A DNA stretch of 34,215 nucleotides from Nitratireductor sp. ZSWI3 (GTDB lineage: Bacteria; Pseudomonadota; Alphaproteobacteria; Rhizobiales; Rhizobiaceae): positions 1-34,215 of the forward strand of contig NZ_JANKOF010000051.1 in assembly GCF_024655565.1 (NCBI RefSeq), written 5' to 3'. Made by a program: the position numbers and the translations under genes. Below the pieces are notes generated by a model. The model did not search any database, was not told the DNA's origin, and saw only the letters and a program-made list of their open reading frames with translations. Below, piece by piece: positions 7,009-15,675 of this stretch. The first letter of the stretch is position 1, and every line of letters starts with the position of its first letter.

Positions 7009-8019
7009 CTATTGCGCAGGCTCATGCAACGGCGCCGGACGGGCCGTTGCGAAAGGGCGTTCTCCGAGGACGCAGGCGACGCGTCGCCGAGGCCCCGGCC
7101 GGAACACCGGCGGCAGCGCCTCAAGGCACGCCGGTTTCACATGCGGGCAGCGTGGCGCGAAGGAGCAGTGATCCGGCACCGTTGCCAACGGCGGCGGACT
7201 GCCGGGGATGGCCTCCAGGCGCGACCCGCGTTCGGCGTCGTGCAGATTGGCGGCCAGGAGGCCGCGCGTATAGGGGTGGCGCGGATCACGGATGATCTCG
7301 GCGGCGGAACCTTCCTCGACGATGCTGCCCGCATACATCACCGCGATGCGGTCGGAGATCTCCACCGCGACGCCGATGTCGTGGGTGACGAATATGATGC
7401 TCATGCCGTACTCCTTCTGCAATTCGCGCAGCAGCAGCAGGACCTGGATCTGGACCGTCGCATCGAGCGCCGTGGTGGGCTCGTCGGCGAGCAGCAGCCT
7501 GGGCTGACAGGCAAGCGCCAGCGCGATCATCGCGCGCTGACGCATGCCGCCCGACATCTCGTGCGGATAGTTCCGCAGGCGCTGCTCCGCCGACGGAATG
7601 CGCACCCGCTTGAGCATGTCGAGTGCCACATCCATTGCCTGCGCGCGGCTTGCGCCGGTGTGGCAGCGCACCGCCTCTGCGATCTGGTCGCCGATCGTGT
7701 AGACAGGATCGAGAGCCAGCGCCGGTTCCTGGAATATCATGGAGACAGTCTTGCCACGATAGTCGGCAAGCGCCCGGCCCTTCAGTCCCGTCACGTCGAT
7801 GCCGTCGACCTTCATCGATCCGCTGATTGACGTCCTCTTCTCGGGGAGCAGCCGCAACAGGGCCTTCAGCGTCACGCTTTTTCCGGAGCCGGACTCTCCC
7901 AGGATCGTCAGCACCTCGCCCGCCCGCAGGCTGAGTTCGAGATCGTTGACCGCGTGCACGACACGCGCGCCTGAGAAGCGGACGTTCAGCCCTGAAATTT
8001 CCACCAGGTTCTCACCCAT
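7009..8019 (-). CDS. Oligopeptide/dipeptide-type ABC ATPase (DppD/OppD-like)
   Basis: The 336-residue ATPase has Walker A GESGSGKS (41-48), the Q-loop MIFQEPALALDP, the signature MSGGMRQR (155-162), Walker B LLLADEP (175-181) and the switch histidine in FVTHDIG. After the nucleotide-binding domain comes the oligopeptide-transporter C-terminal segment with the cysteine motif CSFAPRCP then C. This tail is found only in the peptide/nickel importer class. It overlaps the partner ATPase gene by 8 bases and powers uptake at the inner membrane with it. Confidence 0.95.
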   Translation of the reverse strand: MGENLVEISGLNVRFSGARVVHAVNDLELSLRAGEVLTILGESGSGKSVTLKALLRLLPEKRTSISGSMKVDGIDVTGLKGRALADYRGKTVSMIFQEPALALDPVYTIGDQIAEAVRCHTGASRAQAMDVALDMLKRVRIPSAEQRLRNYPHEMSGGMRQRAMIALALACQPRLLLADEPTTALDATVQIQVLLLLRELQKEYGMSIIFVTHDIGVAVEISDRIAVMYAGSIVEEGSAAEIIRDPRHPYTRGLLAANLHDAERGSRLEAIPGSPPPLATVPDHCSFAPRCPHVKPACLEALPPVFRPGPRRRVACVLGERPFATARPAPLHEPAQ

Positions 8020-9085
8020 CCGCCATCTCCTGACCCCGGGCGCCGGCCATCGTGTGGCCCGACTGCGGGTCCAGCATATGGCATGCGGCCATGTGGGCGG
8101 CCTCGCCGCCGACCGGCCTCGCGGCCGGCTTCATCGTCGCGCAGACCTCCTCGGCAAACCGGCAGCGCGTGTGAAACCGGCAGCCGGTGGGCGGGTTGAT
8201 GGGGTTCGGAGGATCGCCGGTCAGCGGCGGCACCTCCGTGCGGTTGTCGGGGTCCATGGAGGGCATGGCGGCGAAGAGGGCGGCGGTGTAGGGGTGGGCG
8301 CGCTTCTTCCAGAGACTTTCCACCGGACCGATCTCAACCACCTCGCCGAGATACATGACCATGATCCGGTCGGAGATGAACCGAACCACGTTCAGGTCGT
8401 GCGAGATGAAGACGTAGGTCAGGCCGAACTCGGCCTTGAGGTCGGCCAGGAGATTGAGAACCTGCGCCTCCACCGACTTGTCGAGTGCCGAGACCGCCTC
8501 GTCCAGGATGATCAGCCGCGGCCGCATGGCGAGTGCGCGGGCGATGTTCACGCGCTGGCGCTGGCCTCCCGAGAGTTCGTGCGGATAGCGAGCCGCGAAA
8601 CGTTCCGGCGCGAGGCCGACGCGGGCCAGGAGATCGCGCGCGGCCGCATGGGCCTGTTGGGGCGCCACGCCGCGCATCTTCGGGCCGAAGGCGATCGTGT
8701 CCTCGATGGTCATTCGCGGGTTGAGGGAGGCATAGCTGTCCTGGAACACCATCTGCACGCCGGCCCAGAGTTCCTTGTGCGTAAGGGTGGCACCAAGCTT
8801 GTCGCCGTCGAAGATCAGGTCGCCGGAATCGATGTCGGTCAGTCCGACGAGCAGCCGCGCCGTCGTCGACTTGCCGCAGCCGGACTCGCCGACGATGCCG
8901 AGCGTCTCGCCCTTACGGACGGTGAAGGAGACATCGTCCACGGCCTGGACGGCTCCCTTCCTCCGTCCGATCAGCCCCTTGCGAATGGGGAAATAGCGCT
9001 TCAGAGATCTGGCGATCACGAGCGGCTGTGCCGGACCGCCACGATCGGGCGATGCATTCAGGTCGGTTCCTTGCTGATCGGTCAT
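8012..9085 (-). CDS. Oligopeptide/dipeptide-type ABC ATPase (DppF/OppF-like)
   Basis: The 357-residue ATPase begins with the OppF-type leader ([19 protein letters not shown]) that precedes AVDDVSFTV. Walker A is GESGCGKS (66-73), the signature is LSGGQRQR, Walker B is LIILDEA, and the switch region is FISHDLN. The C-terminal cysteine motif [14 protein letters not shown] is typical of the class. It pairs with the neighbouring DppD-like ATPase, giving a heterodimeric motor. The gap to the upstream permease is 4 bases. One residue is slightly unusual: Walker B ends DEA rather than DEP, which is common in OppF-type subunits. Confidence 0.95.
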   Translation of the reverse strand: MTDQQGTDLNASPDRGGPAQPLVIARSLKRYFPIRKGLIGRRKGAVQAVDDVSFTVRKGETLGIVGESGCGKSTTARLLVGLTDIDSGDLIFDGDKLGATLTHKELWAGVQMVFQDSYASLNPRMTIEDTIAFGPKMRGVAPQQAHAAARDLLARVGLAPERFAARYPHELSGGQRQRVNIARALAMRPRLIILDEAVSALDKSVEAQVLNLLADLKAEFGLTYVFISHDLNVVRFISDRIMVMYLGEVVEIGPVESLWKKRAHPYTAALFAAMPSMDPDNRTEVPPLTGDPPNPINPPTGCRFHTRCRFAEEVCATMKPAARPVGGEAAHMAACHMLDPQSGHTMAGARGQEMADG

Positions 9086-9089
9086 GCGG

Positions 9090-9986
9090 CTAATCCTTCA
9101 CGTTCATCGCGCTTCTGAGGCCATCGCTCAGGAGGTTGAGGCACAGCGAGGTAAGAAAAATCATGACGCCGGGCAGGGCGGCGATCAGCGGATCGATGTA
9201 GATCGCCGTGCGGAGCGTGTTGAGCATCAGGCCCCATTCCGGCTCGGGCGGGCGCACGCCAAGACCGAGGAAGGAAAGGCCGGCGGCCAGGATCATGGAG
9301 ACGCTGGTCAGGCTGGTGGCATAGACGAAGATGGGGCTGAGCACGTTGCCGAGCACGTGCACCCGCACGACCGTCAGGGGGCCTGCTCCGGAAATGCGCG
9401 CGGCATCGACATATTCAAGGGAGCGCACCGAGGCCGTGACACTCTCCGCCACGCGGGTGATCGGCGGGATGAAGACGATGGTCAGCGAGACGAGGCTGTT
9501 GACGATGCCGGCGCCGAGGGCGCCGGAAATGGCAATCGCCAGCAGGATCGACGGGAAGGCGAAGAAAACGTCCACCACCCGCATGATGACCGTATTGAAG
9601 ATGCCGCCGGCATAGCCGGCGAAGACGCCCAGCGCCGTTCCGATGACCAAGGCGAAAAGGACGGGCAGAAGCCCCAGCATCAGGGTCAGCCGCCCACCAT
9701 AGACAAGCCGGCTCAGCATGTCGCGCCCCAGTTCGTCGGTGCCCAGAACATGGCCGGGCGTTCCCACCGGCTTCAGCCGCTGGATCATGCTTCCGGTGAC
9801 CGGGTCCTGCAGGCCGATCCAGGGCGCGAAGATGACCGCAGCCAGAAGAAGGAGGATGAGGGTCCCGCAGGCCATCGCCACCGGGTCGCGGCGCAGTCGC
9901 TGGAAGACCTCGCGCCAATATCCCCTGGAACTGTCGGAGATCTCTTCCCGCGCGATGTTGATAGTCGTTTTGGCCGTCACGCTCAT
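9090..9986 (-). CDS. Peptide-type ABC permease (DppC/OppC-like)
   Basis: The 298-residue membrane protein has the OppC_N segment (WREVFQRLRRDPVAMACGTL), a periplasmic loop with HVLGTDELGRDMLSRLVYGG, and then five more hydrophobic helices. The EAA coupling loop YVDAARISGAGPLTVVRVHV contacts the ATPase. It forms a heterodimer with the DppB-like permease 4 bases upstream. Length and motif order are normal for the family. Confidence 0.95.
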   Translation of the reverse strand: MSVTAKTTINIAREEISDSSRGYWREVFQRLRRDPVAMACGTLILLLLAAVIFAPWIGLQDPVTGSMIQRLKPVGTPGHVLGTDELGRDMLSRLVYGGRLTLMLGLLPVLFALVIGTALGVFAGYAGGIFNTVIMRVVDVFFAFPSILLAIAISGALGAGIVNSLVSLTIVFIPPITRVAESVTASVRSLEYVDAARISGAGPLTVVRVHVLGNVLSPIFVYATSLTSVSMILAAGLSFLGLGVRPPEPEWGLMLNTLRTAIYIDPLIAALPGVMIFLTSLCLNLLSDGLRSAMNVKD

Positions 9987-9990
9987 GCCT

Positions 9991-10944
9991 TCAGGTTCTC
10001 TTGATGCGCGGGTCGACCAGCGGCTGGACCAGATCGACGAGGAGGTTGACGAATACGAAGAACAACGCCAGCACCAGGATCGTGCCTTGAAGGAGCGGCA
10101 GATCGCGCTGGAAGATGGCGTTGGACAGGAGGAAGCCTGTGCCGGGCCAGTTGAAGACGGTCTCTATCAGGATGGAGCCGCCGAGCAGGTAGCCGAGCTG
10201 AAGGCCGACCACCGAAAGCGTGGTCGGCGCGACATTGCGCATCACATGGCGCAATATGCCCGCCCTGCCCATGCCCTTGGCCGCCAGCGCCGTGACGAAA
10301 TCCTGTGACAGGACGTCGCCGACCAGCGCGCGCACCGTGCGCGCGACTATGCCCATGGGTACAACGGAGAGTGTCACGGCGGGCAGGACGATGAAGCGCA
10401 GATGCTCGACGTCCCATCTCCAGGCACTGGAGCCGCCGGGGCCAGCCCCGGTGGACGGCAGCCAGCCGAGCATGACGGAGAAGATCACCACCAAGACGAT
10501 GCCCAGCCAGTAATTGGGAACTGAAACGCCGGTGATCGACAGCGCGGTCACGGCGCGGTCTATCGGCGTGTCCTTGAAATAGCCAGCGATGAAGCCGAAG
10601 AGAATGCCCAGCGAGAAGCCGATCAGCGACGCGGCAAAGGCCAGGATCAGCGTGTTGCCGACCGCGCGCATGACTTCGCCCGCCACCGGGCGCCCGGTGG
10701 CGATGGAGTTGCCGAGATCGCCCGCAAGGGCGTTTCCCAGCCAGACAAGGAATTGCACCGGCAGCGGCTTGTCGAAACCGTATGCCGCGCGCATGGCGGC
10801 CTGCTGCTCGGCCGTTGCGTCGATCGGCATGACCGCCGTCAGCGGATCGCCCGGCGCAATGTGCACGAGCAGAAAACAGAACACGCTGACGCCCAGCGCG
10901 ACGGGGACGACATAGACAAGCCGCTGGATGAAATAGGTAAGCAT
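9991..10944 (-). CDS. Peptide-type ABC permease (DppB/OppB-like)
   Basis: The 317-residue protein starts with the OppB-type first helix (YFIQRLVYVVPVALGVSVFC) and PGDP in the following loop, and contains LPAVTLSVVPMGIVARTVRA and the coupling loop DFVTALAAKGMGRAGILRHV before the last helices. Six transmembrane helices are expected. It is separated from the binding-protein gene by 108 bases that carry a stable hairpin, so its expression is probably lower than that of the binding protein. Confidence 0.95.
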   Translation of the reverse strand: MLTYFIQRLVYVVPVALGVSVFCFLLVHIAPGDPLTAVMPIDATAEQQAAMRAAYGFDKPLPVQFLVWLGNALAGDLGNSIATGRPVAGEVMRAVGNTLILAFAASLIGFSLGILFGFIAGYFKDTPIDRAVTALSITGVSVPNYWLGIVLVVIFSVMLGWLPSTGAGPGGSSAWRWDVEHLRFIVLPAVTLSVVPMGIVARTVRALVGDVLSQDFVTALAAKGMGRAGILRHVMRNVAPTTLSVVGLQLGYLLGGSILIETVFNWPGTGFLLSNAIFQRDLPLLQGTILVLALFFVFVNLLVDLVQPLVDPRIKRT

Positions 10945-11011
10945 GACCGGCTTTCCTGAACGGGTGGCTGCATGCCCGCACGGTCGCCCGTGCGCCCATG
11001 CGGAACGGAAT

Positions 11012-11042
11012 GCCGGACTCCGCGACGACGGCGAAGTCCGGC
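11012..11042 (-). terminator. Intra-operon hairpin after the binding-protein gene
   Basis: GCCGGACT (11012-11019) pairs with AGTCCGGC (11035-11042). After one mismatch the stem is extended by CGC/GCG, leaving a 7-base loop. It lies just after the stop codon of the substrate-binding protein and before the permease. There is no run of T on the minus strand, so it is more likely an mRNA-stabilising or attenuating hairpin than a full terminator. Such structures commonly make the binding protein more abundant than the membrane subunits. Confidence 0.6.
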
Positions 11043-11052
11043 CCGACGCTGA

Positions 11053-12666
11053 CTATTCCTCGATGGTGATCGGGGCAAAGTCCTGGAACCAGTTCTGCGC
11101 CTGCACGAAACCCTTGACCTTCGGGCTCAAGGCCCGCGGCGCCACATCATGGGTGACCATGAGGAAGAGGGCTTCGTTCACGTATTTCTCGTGCGTGCGG
11201 CGCATGACCTCGTCCTGTGCCTCCGGATCGAAGGTGTTGCGGATTTCCTTGAACAGGGCATCCATCTCGGGATCGCAATAGTGGCCCCAATTGGTGCCGT
11301 TCGGTGCGATCAGGTCGCAAGACAGGTGGCGGATCAGGCCGGTGAAGGGATCCTGAATAAAGTAGGAGAAGTTGATCGACTGGGTGCCGAGCGCGTTCTC
11401 GCTTTCAGCGCCGGCCCGCCAGATGTTGATCATGGTGTTCCATTCGACCACCTCGAACTCGACATCGATGCCGACCTCGGCGAGATTTTGCTGGATGAAC
11501 TCGTTCATCGGCAGCGGCAGCATCTGGCCCGAGCCCGAGGGTGAAATCAGAGCCTTTACCTTCAGCCGGTTGTCGGGGCCGTGGCCGGCCTCGGTGAGCA
11601 GCCTCTTGGCCTCCTCCGGGTCGTAGCGAACGTCGAATTCAGGCTTGCCGAACCATTGCGACGACGGCGGCAGGAAGCCTTTTGCCGGCACCATGAGGCC
11701 ACCCAGAAGCTGCTTCATGCTTTCCCGGTCGATTGCCAGATTGGCGGCCTTGCGGACGTTGAGGTCGTTCCATGGCGAGCCCTCGAGACGCGACAGGTGC
11801 CAGGTCCAGTTGTGCGGCAGTGTGTTGGAAACGATCTGGAAGCCATTGCCTTCCAGCGCGGGAACGAGGTCCGGTGCGGGCGCCTCGATCCAGTCGACCT
11901 GGCCGGACATGAGGGCTGCCGAGCGGGCATTCGGTTCAGGGAGCGGCAAAAGCACCAGGCGGTCGAGCTTGGGCACGCGCGTCCCGTCCCAGTAGTCCGG
12001 GTTGGGGACGAGCTCGGCGCGCTCGCGCGGTACGAAGGAATCAAGCTTCCATGGGCCTGTGCCGGACGGGCTGGAGGCGACCTTTTCCCAGTCCTTGCCC
12101 TGCGTTTCCCAATTGGCCGGCGACGACATCATGATCCAGGCAAGCTGGTAGGGCAGGGTGGCGTCCGGTTCCCTGGTGACGATTTCAAGCGTCAGGTCGT
12201 CGACGGCCTTGTAGCTGGAGACGGCGGGAATGCGGCTCTTGCCCTGGGCGGCCTGGCGCGGATCGTATTGCTCGGAATCTTCCTTCAGCAGCTTGTCCAG
12301 GTTCCACACGACGGCTTCGGCGTTGAACGCGCTGCCATCGTGGAAGGTGACGCCCTCACGCAGCTTGAAGGTCCATTTTGTCTTGTCGGCTTCATCGACG
12401 CCCCACTCCACGGCAAGGCCGGGCGTGAGAACGGAGGGCTTTTCGGCGCTGCCCAGATCCCAGTTCACCAGCGCGTCATAGAGCGTATAGCCCATAAAGC
12501 GCATGCCTTCGCCACCCTGGTCTGTCTGGCCGGTCGTCAGCGGAATGTCGGATGCGGTCATGCCGATGCGCAAGGTGCCTGCAGCAAATGCATCGACAGG
12601 GGCCGCTGCGATCGCGGCGGCAGGCAGGGCGGCAAGGGCGGCGCCCCTCAGGAACTTCCAGATCAT
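11053..12666 (-). CDS. Peptide-type ABC substrate-binding protein (SBP family 5)
   Basis: The 537-residue protein has an N-terminal signal peptide (MIWKFLRGAALAALPAAAIA, with cleavage near AFA-A at about residue 28). The SBP_bac_5 core follows: LTPGLAVEWG, KWTFKLREGVTFHDGSAFNA, a LLLPLPEPNARSAALMSGQVD-like region and DVRYDPEEAKRLL. It binds a peptide or other oligo-amide in the periplasm and feeds the DppB/C/D/F-like complex. The start at 12666 is supported by AGGAG upstream; the frame is open further up but without the signal sequence. The ligand cannot be told from sequence; the linked amidase suggests an amide or short peptide. Confidence 0.94.
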   Translation of the reverse strand: MIWKFLRGAALAALPAAAIAAAPVDAFAAGTLRIGMTASDIPLTTGQTDQGGEGMRFMGYTLYDALVNWDLGSAEKPSVLTPGLAVEWGVDEADKTKWTFKLREGVTFHDGSAFNAEAVVWNLDKLLKEDSEQYDPRQAAQGKSRIPAVSSYKAVDDLTLEIVTREPDATLPYQLAWIMMSSPANWETQGKDWEKVASSPSGTGPWKLDSFVPRERAELVPNPDYWDGTRVPKLDRLVLLPLPEPNARSAALMSGQVDWIEAPAPDLVPALEGNGFQIVSNTLPHNWTWHLSRLEGSPWNDLNVRKAANLAIDRESMKQLLGGLMVPAKGFLPPSSQWFGKPEFDVRYDPEEAKRLLTEAGHGPDNRLKVKALISPSGSGQMLPLPMNEFIQQNLAEVGIDVEFEVVEWNTMINIWRAGAESENALGTQSINFSYFIQDPFTGLIRHLSCDLIAPNGTNWGHYCDPEMDALFKEIRNTFDPEAQDEVMRRTHEKYVNEALFLMVTHDVAPRALSPKVKGFVQAQNWFQDFAPITIEE

Positions 12667-13058
12667 GTTGTTGTTCTCCTTTTCGGGAATAGTCCACGAC
12701 CGGCACACCTCCCAGATGCCCGTGGTTCCCTGTTTTCAGGTTTTTTGAACCCCTCTGTTCCTCCCTTGCGCAGCGCATTGCCCCAAGATGACAAGGTGCC
12801 GCCTCCCGGTGGGGCGAAAGCGGTGCCCCAATGGAATGTCGATGGTTCTCCCGTTGATCTGTGCCCGGGTCGGAAGCGTGGCCGGAACAGCGTGGCGGAA
12901 AGGAAGTCGCGACATCGGCTCGATTGCGATCCCATTCTCACCAGTGGCCGAACCATCCATCCGAACGCCTAACGCAGACTGCTGCTTTGACTTGACAGGT
13001 ATCCGGTTCCGGCCTGCGTGGCCTGCCCGGAAGGGAGAGTTCACGGTATTGCGTGCCC

Positions 13059-13088
13059 TATATTTATGCAAGCCTATTTTTTAGGCAA
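13059..13088 (-). promoter_or_regulatory. Candidate promoter/operator for the peptide ABC operon
   Basis: On the minus strand TTGCCT (13088-13083) lies 16 bases before TAAATA (13066-13061), a plausible sigma-70 pair in an AT-rich patch. GCCTA (13072-13076) and TAGGC (13082-13086) form an inverted repeat around TTTTT that overlaps the -35 element, as an operator would. It would give a long 5' leader of almost 400 bases before the start at 12666, which weakens the call. Confidence 0.35.
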
Positions 13089-13214
13089 TTCTGCCGATAA
13101 GGGCGCCATTTGCCATGATCGGCTGGCCTTGGACCCTGCGATGCGGGGCCGCTGCCTCAAGTTCCGATTGTCCTCTGCGCCTGACATCACCCGTGGTTTC
13201 CATGACGCGCGCCG

Positions 13215-13222
13215 TGTATACA
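13215..13222. promoter_or_regulatory. GntR/FCD-type operator half (TGTATACA) near the regulator gene
   Basis: TGTATACA is a perfect 8-base palindrome, 91 bases before the GntR start codon. The same core occurs as TTGTATACAA in front of the TRAP operon. FCD-branch GntR regulators often bind T-G-T-A-x-A-C-A type sites, so autoregulation is likely. Confidence 0.5.
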
Positions 13223-13313
13223 GTTCGCCTACTGAGGGGCTGGATGAAATACAAAGTGGCCCGGTGACGGCGTGGGCGGAGGTGAGGATGGCGGGTTCGC
13301 GGGGTATCGCACG

Positions 13314-13970
13314 ATGAGCGGACGCGTGAAAACGGTTCATAGCGAATTCATCGCCGCACAGCTCGAGCGCGAGATCATCGACCAGCTCTGGCCCGTGGGG
13401 GCGAAGCTCGACGAAAGCGCGCTTGCCAAACGCTTTGGCGTATCGCGCACGCCGATACGCGAAGCGCTGCATATCGTCGTCTCGCGTTCACTGGCGCAGC
13501 GCGTTCCCTATAAGGGTGTTGTGGTGGTCGATGTCGGGCGCGAGCGCATCGATCAGATGTTCGAGGCGATGGGCGAAATCGAGGCCACCTGCGGACGCCT
13601 GGCCGCCACGCGCATGACCATGTCGGAGCGCACCGAACTGGAAATGTTGCACCAGCAGATGCGGCGCATGGCGGAGCTTGGCGATTTCCGGGGCTATGAC
13701 GAGACCAACGCGAAATTTCACACGGCCATCTATGCCGGAGCGCACAATGCGGATTTGATGGAGATCGCCGAGCTGACGCGGCTGAAGCTGGCGCCGTTCC
13801 GAAGCTCGCAGCTTCAGCAGGCCGAGCGTGTCGCCCGCTCGAATGCCGAGCACGAGACGATCATCTCTGCGATACTGGATCGCAATGCCAAGGAAGCCGA
13901 GCGCGCCCTGCGGCGACATTTGACGAGCGCCGCAAAGGCCGTACTCGCCGGCCGCCTAAGAGCGGGATGA
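13314..13970 (+). CDS. GntR family (FCD subfamily) transcriptional regulator
   Basis: The 218-residue protein has a winged helix at about residues 8-72, including LDESALAKRFGVSRTPIREA as the turn and recognition helix. An all-helical FCD ligand domain follows. The FCD metal/ligand residues are present: a His in ETNAKFHTAIY, a His in SNAEHETIISAI and a His in LRRHLTSA. FCD regulators usually sense organic acids. The gene converges on the TRAP/GGT operon, and palindromes of one type lie upstream of both, so it is probably the repressor of that operon. An alternative GTG start at 13272 exists; 13314 is preferred because the family begins there. The stop codon lies inside a palindromic element. 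Confidence 0.93.
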   Translation: MSGRVKTVHSEFIAAQLEREIIDQLWPVGAKLDESALAKRFGVSRTPIREALHIVVSRSLAQRVPYKGVVVVDVGRERIDQMFEAMGEIEATCGRLAATRMTMSERTELEMLHQQMRRMAELGDFRGYDETNAKFHTAIYAGAHNADLMEIAELTRLKLAPFRSSQLQQAERVARSNAEHETIISAILDRNAKEAERALRRHLTSAAKAVLAGRLRAG

Positions 13971-14016
13971 GGAAAAGTGTGAAGCGGTTTTCCGCCCGCA
14001 TCCCGCTCTGACTTTT
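13959..14016. repeat. RIME-like palindromic intergenic element, also a terminator
   Basis: AGAGCGGGATG (13959-13969) is perfectly inverted as CATCCCGCTCT (13999-14009). Inside, GGAAAA (13971-13976) pairs with TTTTCC (13988-13993). TTTTT follows at 14012-14016. The left arm contains the stop codon of the GntR gene, so this is its likely terminator and also faces the convergent GGT gene. Sequence and structure resemble the intergenic mosaic repeats (RIME) known in rhizobia. I recognise the family by memory only. Confidence 0.7.
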
Positions 14017-14082
14017 TGAAAGCGAGCGCGATGATCTCGGTGGTCGTCAATGCGGTGTACAATGCTTCGGGGCCCGTAACGG

Positions 14083-15669
14083 TTAATAGGCGAGCGCCGT
14101 GCCGTCGGAACGCGGGTCGCTCGCCGCTTCCATCAGGCCGCTTTCGTGGAGGACGACGGCGCCGGCGTGGCCGGCAAGGTCCGAATATGGCTCGATGAGT
14201 TCCACCTCGTGGCCGGCCGCCTTGAGCGCGGCAACCAGCGAGGGGGTGAACCGGCTTTCGAGCTTGAGGGTCGTGGTGGCATCGCCCCATGTCTTTCCGA
14301 GCAGCCAGCGCGGCATGGAGACGGCCTGCTGCAGGTTCTGCTTGAACCGGGCATAGCGGGTGAAGATGGCGGCCTGTGTCTGCGGCTGCCCTTCGCCGCC
14401 CATCGTGCCATAGGCCATGATCCGCCCATCGGCGAGCCTCGCCAGCGCCGGGTTCAGCGTGTGGAACGGTCGCTTGCCGGGCGCAAGCTGGTTCGGCCCC
14501 GGCTGCAGCGAGAATCCCGCGCCCCGGTTCTGGAAGAAGACGCCCGTGGCGGGGCAGGTGAGGCCGGAGCCGAACTCCCAGAACACGCTCTGGATGAAGC
14601 TGACGACCGTGCCTTCGCGGTCCACGGCTCCCATCCAGATCGTATCCCCGTCCTTCGGCGGGTAAGGCCAGGGGAGGGCTTTTTGGCGGTCAATCCCTCT
14701 CGCGAGGGCATCGAGCCGATTCGGCGTGAGCCAGGCGGCTGCCGGCTCCTCCATGGTTTCGGGATCGCCGAGCGTTCTGTTGCGGATGAGAAAGGCCTGC
14801 TTCGTGGCCTCGACAAGACCGTGAACATGGTCGAACCCTTCGCCCGCGGTGACGCCGAGCCTGTCGAACAGCGCCAGGATCATCAGCGACGAGATTCCCT
14901 GTGTGGGAGGGGTCATGTTGTACAGAACGCCGTCGGACGTCGTGACCGACAGCGGTTCGACCGTCTGCGTCGAGAATCGGGCGAAATCATCGAAACGAAG
15001 CGGGCTGTCATGCGCCTCCAGGAAGCGGGCATGCTCGGCGGCGATATCGCCGCGATAGAACGCTTCGATCCCCTCGCAGGCAAGCGTCTCCAGCGTCCGC
15101 GCAAGTGCGGGCTGCCGGAGTTTGTGGCCGGCTTCAGGCGGTTTGCCGTCCACGAGAAATACATCCGCAAATCCCGGCACGCCGGCAAGCGAGTCCAATT
15201 TGTCGCGCGTGCAACGGGACTGGTTGCCGGTGATGGCCATCCCGTCATGCGCATGGCCGATGGCCGCCGACAGGAGGTCGGCAAGGGGCATGCGCCGGGC
15301 AGAGGGCACCATGTCGAGCGCGCGCTGCCAGCCGCTAAGCGTGCCAGGCACCGTCAGGGCGGCTGCAGCCCCACGCGCGGGGATGGTCTCGGCCAGGCCG
15401 CGGCGCGCATACCAATCGACCGTTGCAAGTTCGGCGGCGCGCCCGCAGCCCGATATGCCGACAGGCGCCTCGCCGGCCCGCTTTATGAGCCAGAAGCCGT
15501 CGCCGCCGATGCCGTTCATATGTGGATAGACGACCGCCACCGTTGCCGCCGCGGCGACCATCGCCTCGATCGCCGTTCCGCCGCTTTCGAGAACGTCCCG
15601 GCCGGCCAGTGCCGCTGCGCGATGGGGTGCGGAGAAGCTGCAATTGTAGCCGAGTGCGGTGTGAAGCAT
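14083..15669 (-). CDS. Gamma-glutamyltransferase-family Ntn hydrolase, cytoplasmic
   Basis: The 528-residue protein has the GGT layout: an N-terminal block with DVLESGGTAIEAMVAAAATV and HMNGIGGDGFW, then the small subunit. The expected autoprocessing point is Thr343 in GDTIWMGAVDREGTVVSFIQ, with Thr343 as the nucleophile. A GTMGGEGQPQ block near the end corresponds to the oxyanion Gly-Gly. Unlike secreted GGT it has no signal peptide, so it should act on an imported compound. Relatives include oxamate amidohydrolase (HpxW), glutaryl-type acylases and true GGT. Its place as last gene of a TRAP operon (6-base gap to the DctM gene) suggests a carboxylated amide or gamma-glutamyl substrate. Confidence 0.92.
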   Translation of the reverse strand: MLHTALGYNCSFSAPHRAAALAGRDVLESGGTAIEAMVAAAATVAVVYPHMNGIGGDGFWLIKRAGEAPVGISGCGRAAELATVDWYARRGLAETIPARGAAAALTVPGTLSGWQRALDMVPSARRMPLADLLSAAIGHAHDGMAITGNQSRCTRDKLDSLAGVPGFADVFLVDGKPPEAGHKLRQPALARTLETLACEGIEAFYRGDIAAEHARFLEAHDSPLRFDDFARFSTQTVEPLSVTTSDGVLYNMTPPTQGISSLMILALFDRLGVTAGEGFDHVHGLVEATKQAFLIRNRTLGDPETMEEPAAAWLTPNRLDALARGIDRQKALPWPYPPKDGDTIWMGAVDREGTVVSFIQSVFWEFGSGLTCPATGVFFQNRGAGFSLQPGPNQLAPGKRPFHTLNPALARLADGRIMAYGTMGGEGQPQTQAAIFTRYARFKQNLQQAVSMPRWLLGKTWGDATTTLKLESRFTPSLVAALKAAGHEVELIEPYSDLAGHAGAVVLHESGLMEAASDPRSDGTALAY

Positions 15670-15675
15670 GGGATT

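Larger units (their letters stand above)
12667..13313. other. Long intergenic region with candidate control sites, no confident gene
   Basis: About 650 bases lie between the divergent binding-protein and GntR genes. Several short reading frames exist on both strands but none has a recognisable motif or a good ribosome-binding site. The part between about 13041 and 13095 is much richer in A and T than its surroundings and carries a palindrome. The operator-like octamer TGTATACA lies at 13215-13222. A decayed gene between 12730 and 13000 on the minus strand is possible but cannot be shown by eye. Confidence 0.5.

Noticed and set aside
5748-7124. Minus-strand open frame of 458 codons
   Set aside because: It lies out of phase over the amidase gene; the amidase frame holds the catalytic triad, while this one is an Arg-rich shadow.
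7799-9118. Plus-strand open frame of 439 codons
   Set aside because: It is antisense to two ABC ATPases with intact Walker and signature motifs and has no family resemblance.
12736-13071. Minus-strand frame of 111 codons in the long gap before the peptide ABC operon
   Set aside because: No ribosome-binding site, no motif, basic low-complexity composition; kept only as a possible decayed gene in the region note.
14056-14061. TGTACA near the end of the GGT gene as another GntR site
   Set aside because: It is only six bases, lacks the TGTATACA core, and lies between convergent gene ends where an operator is unlikely.
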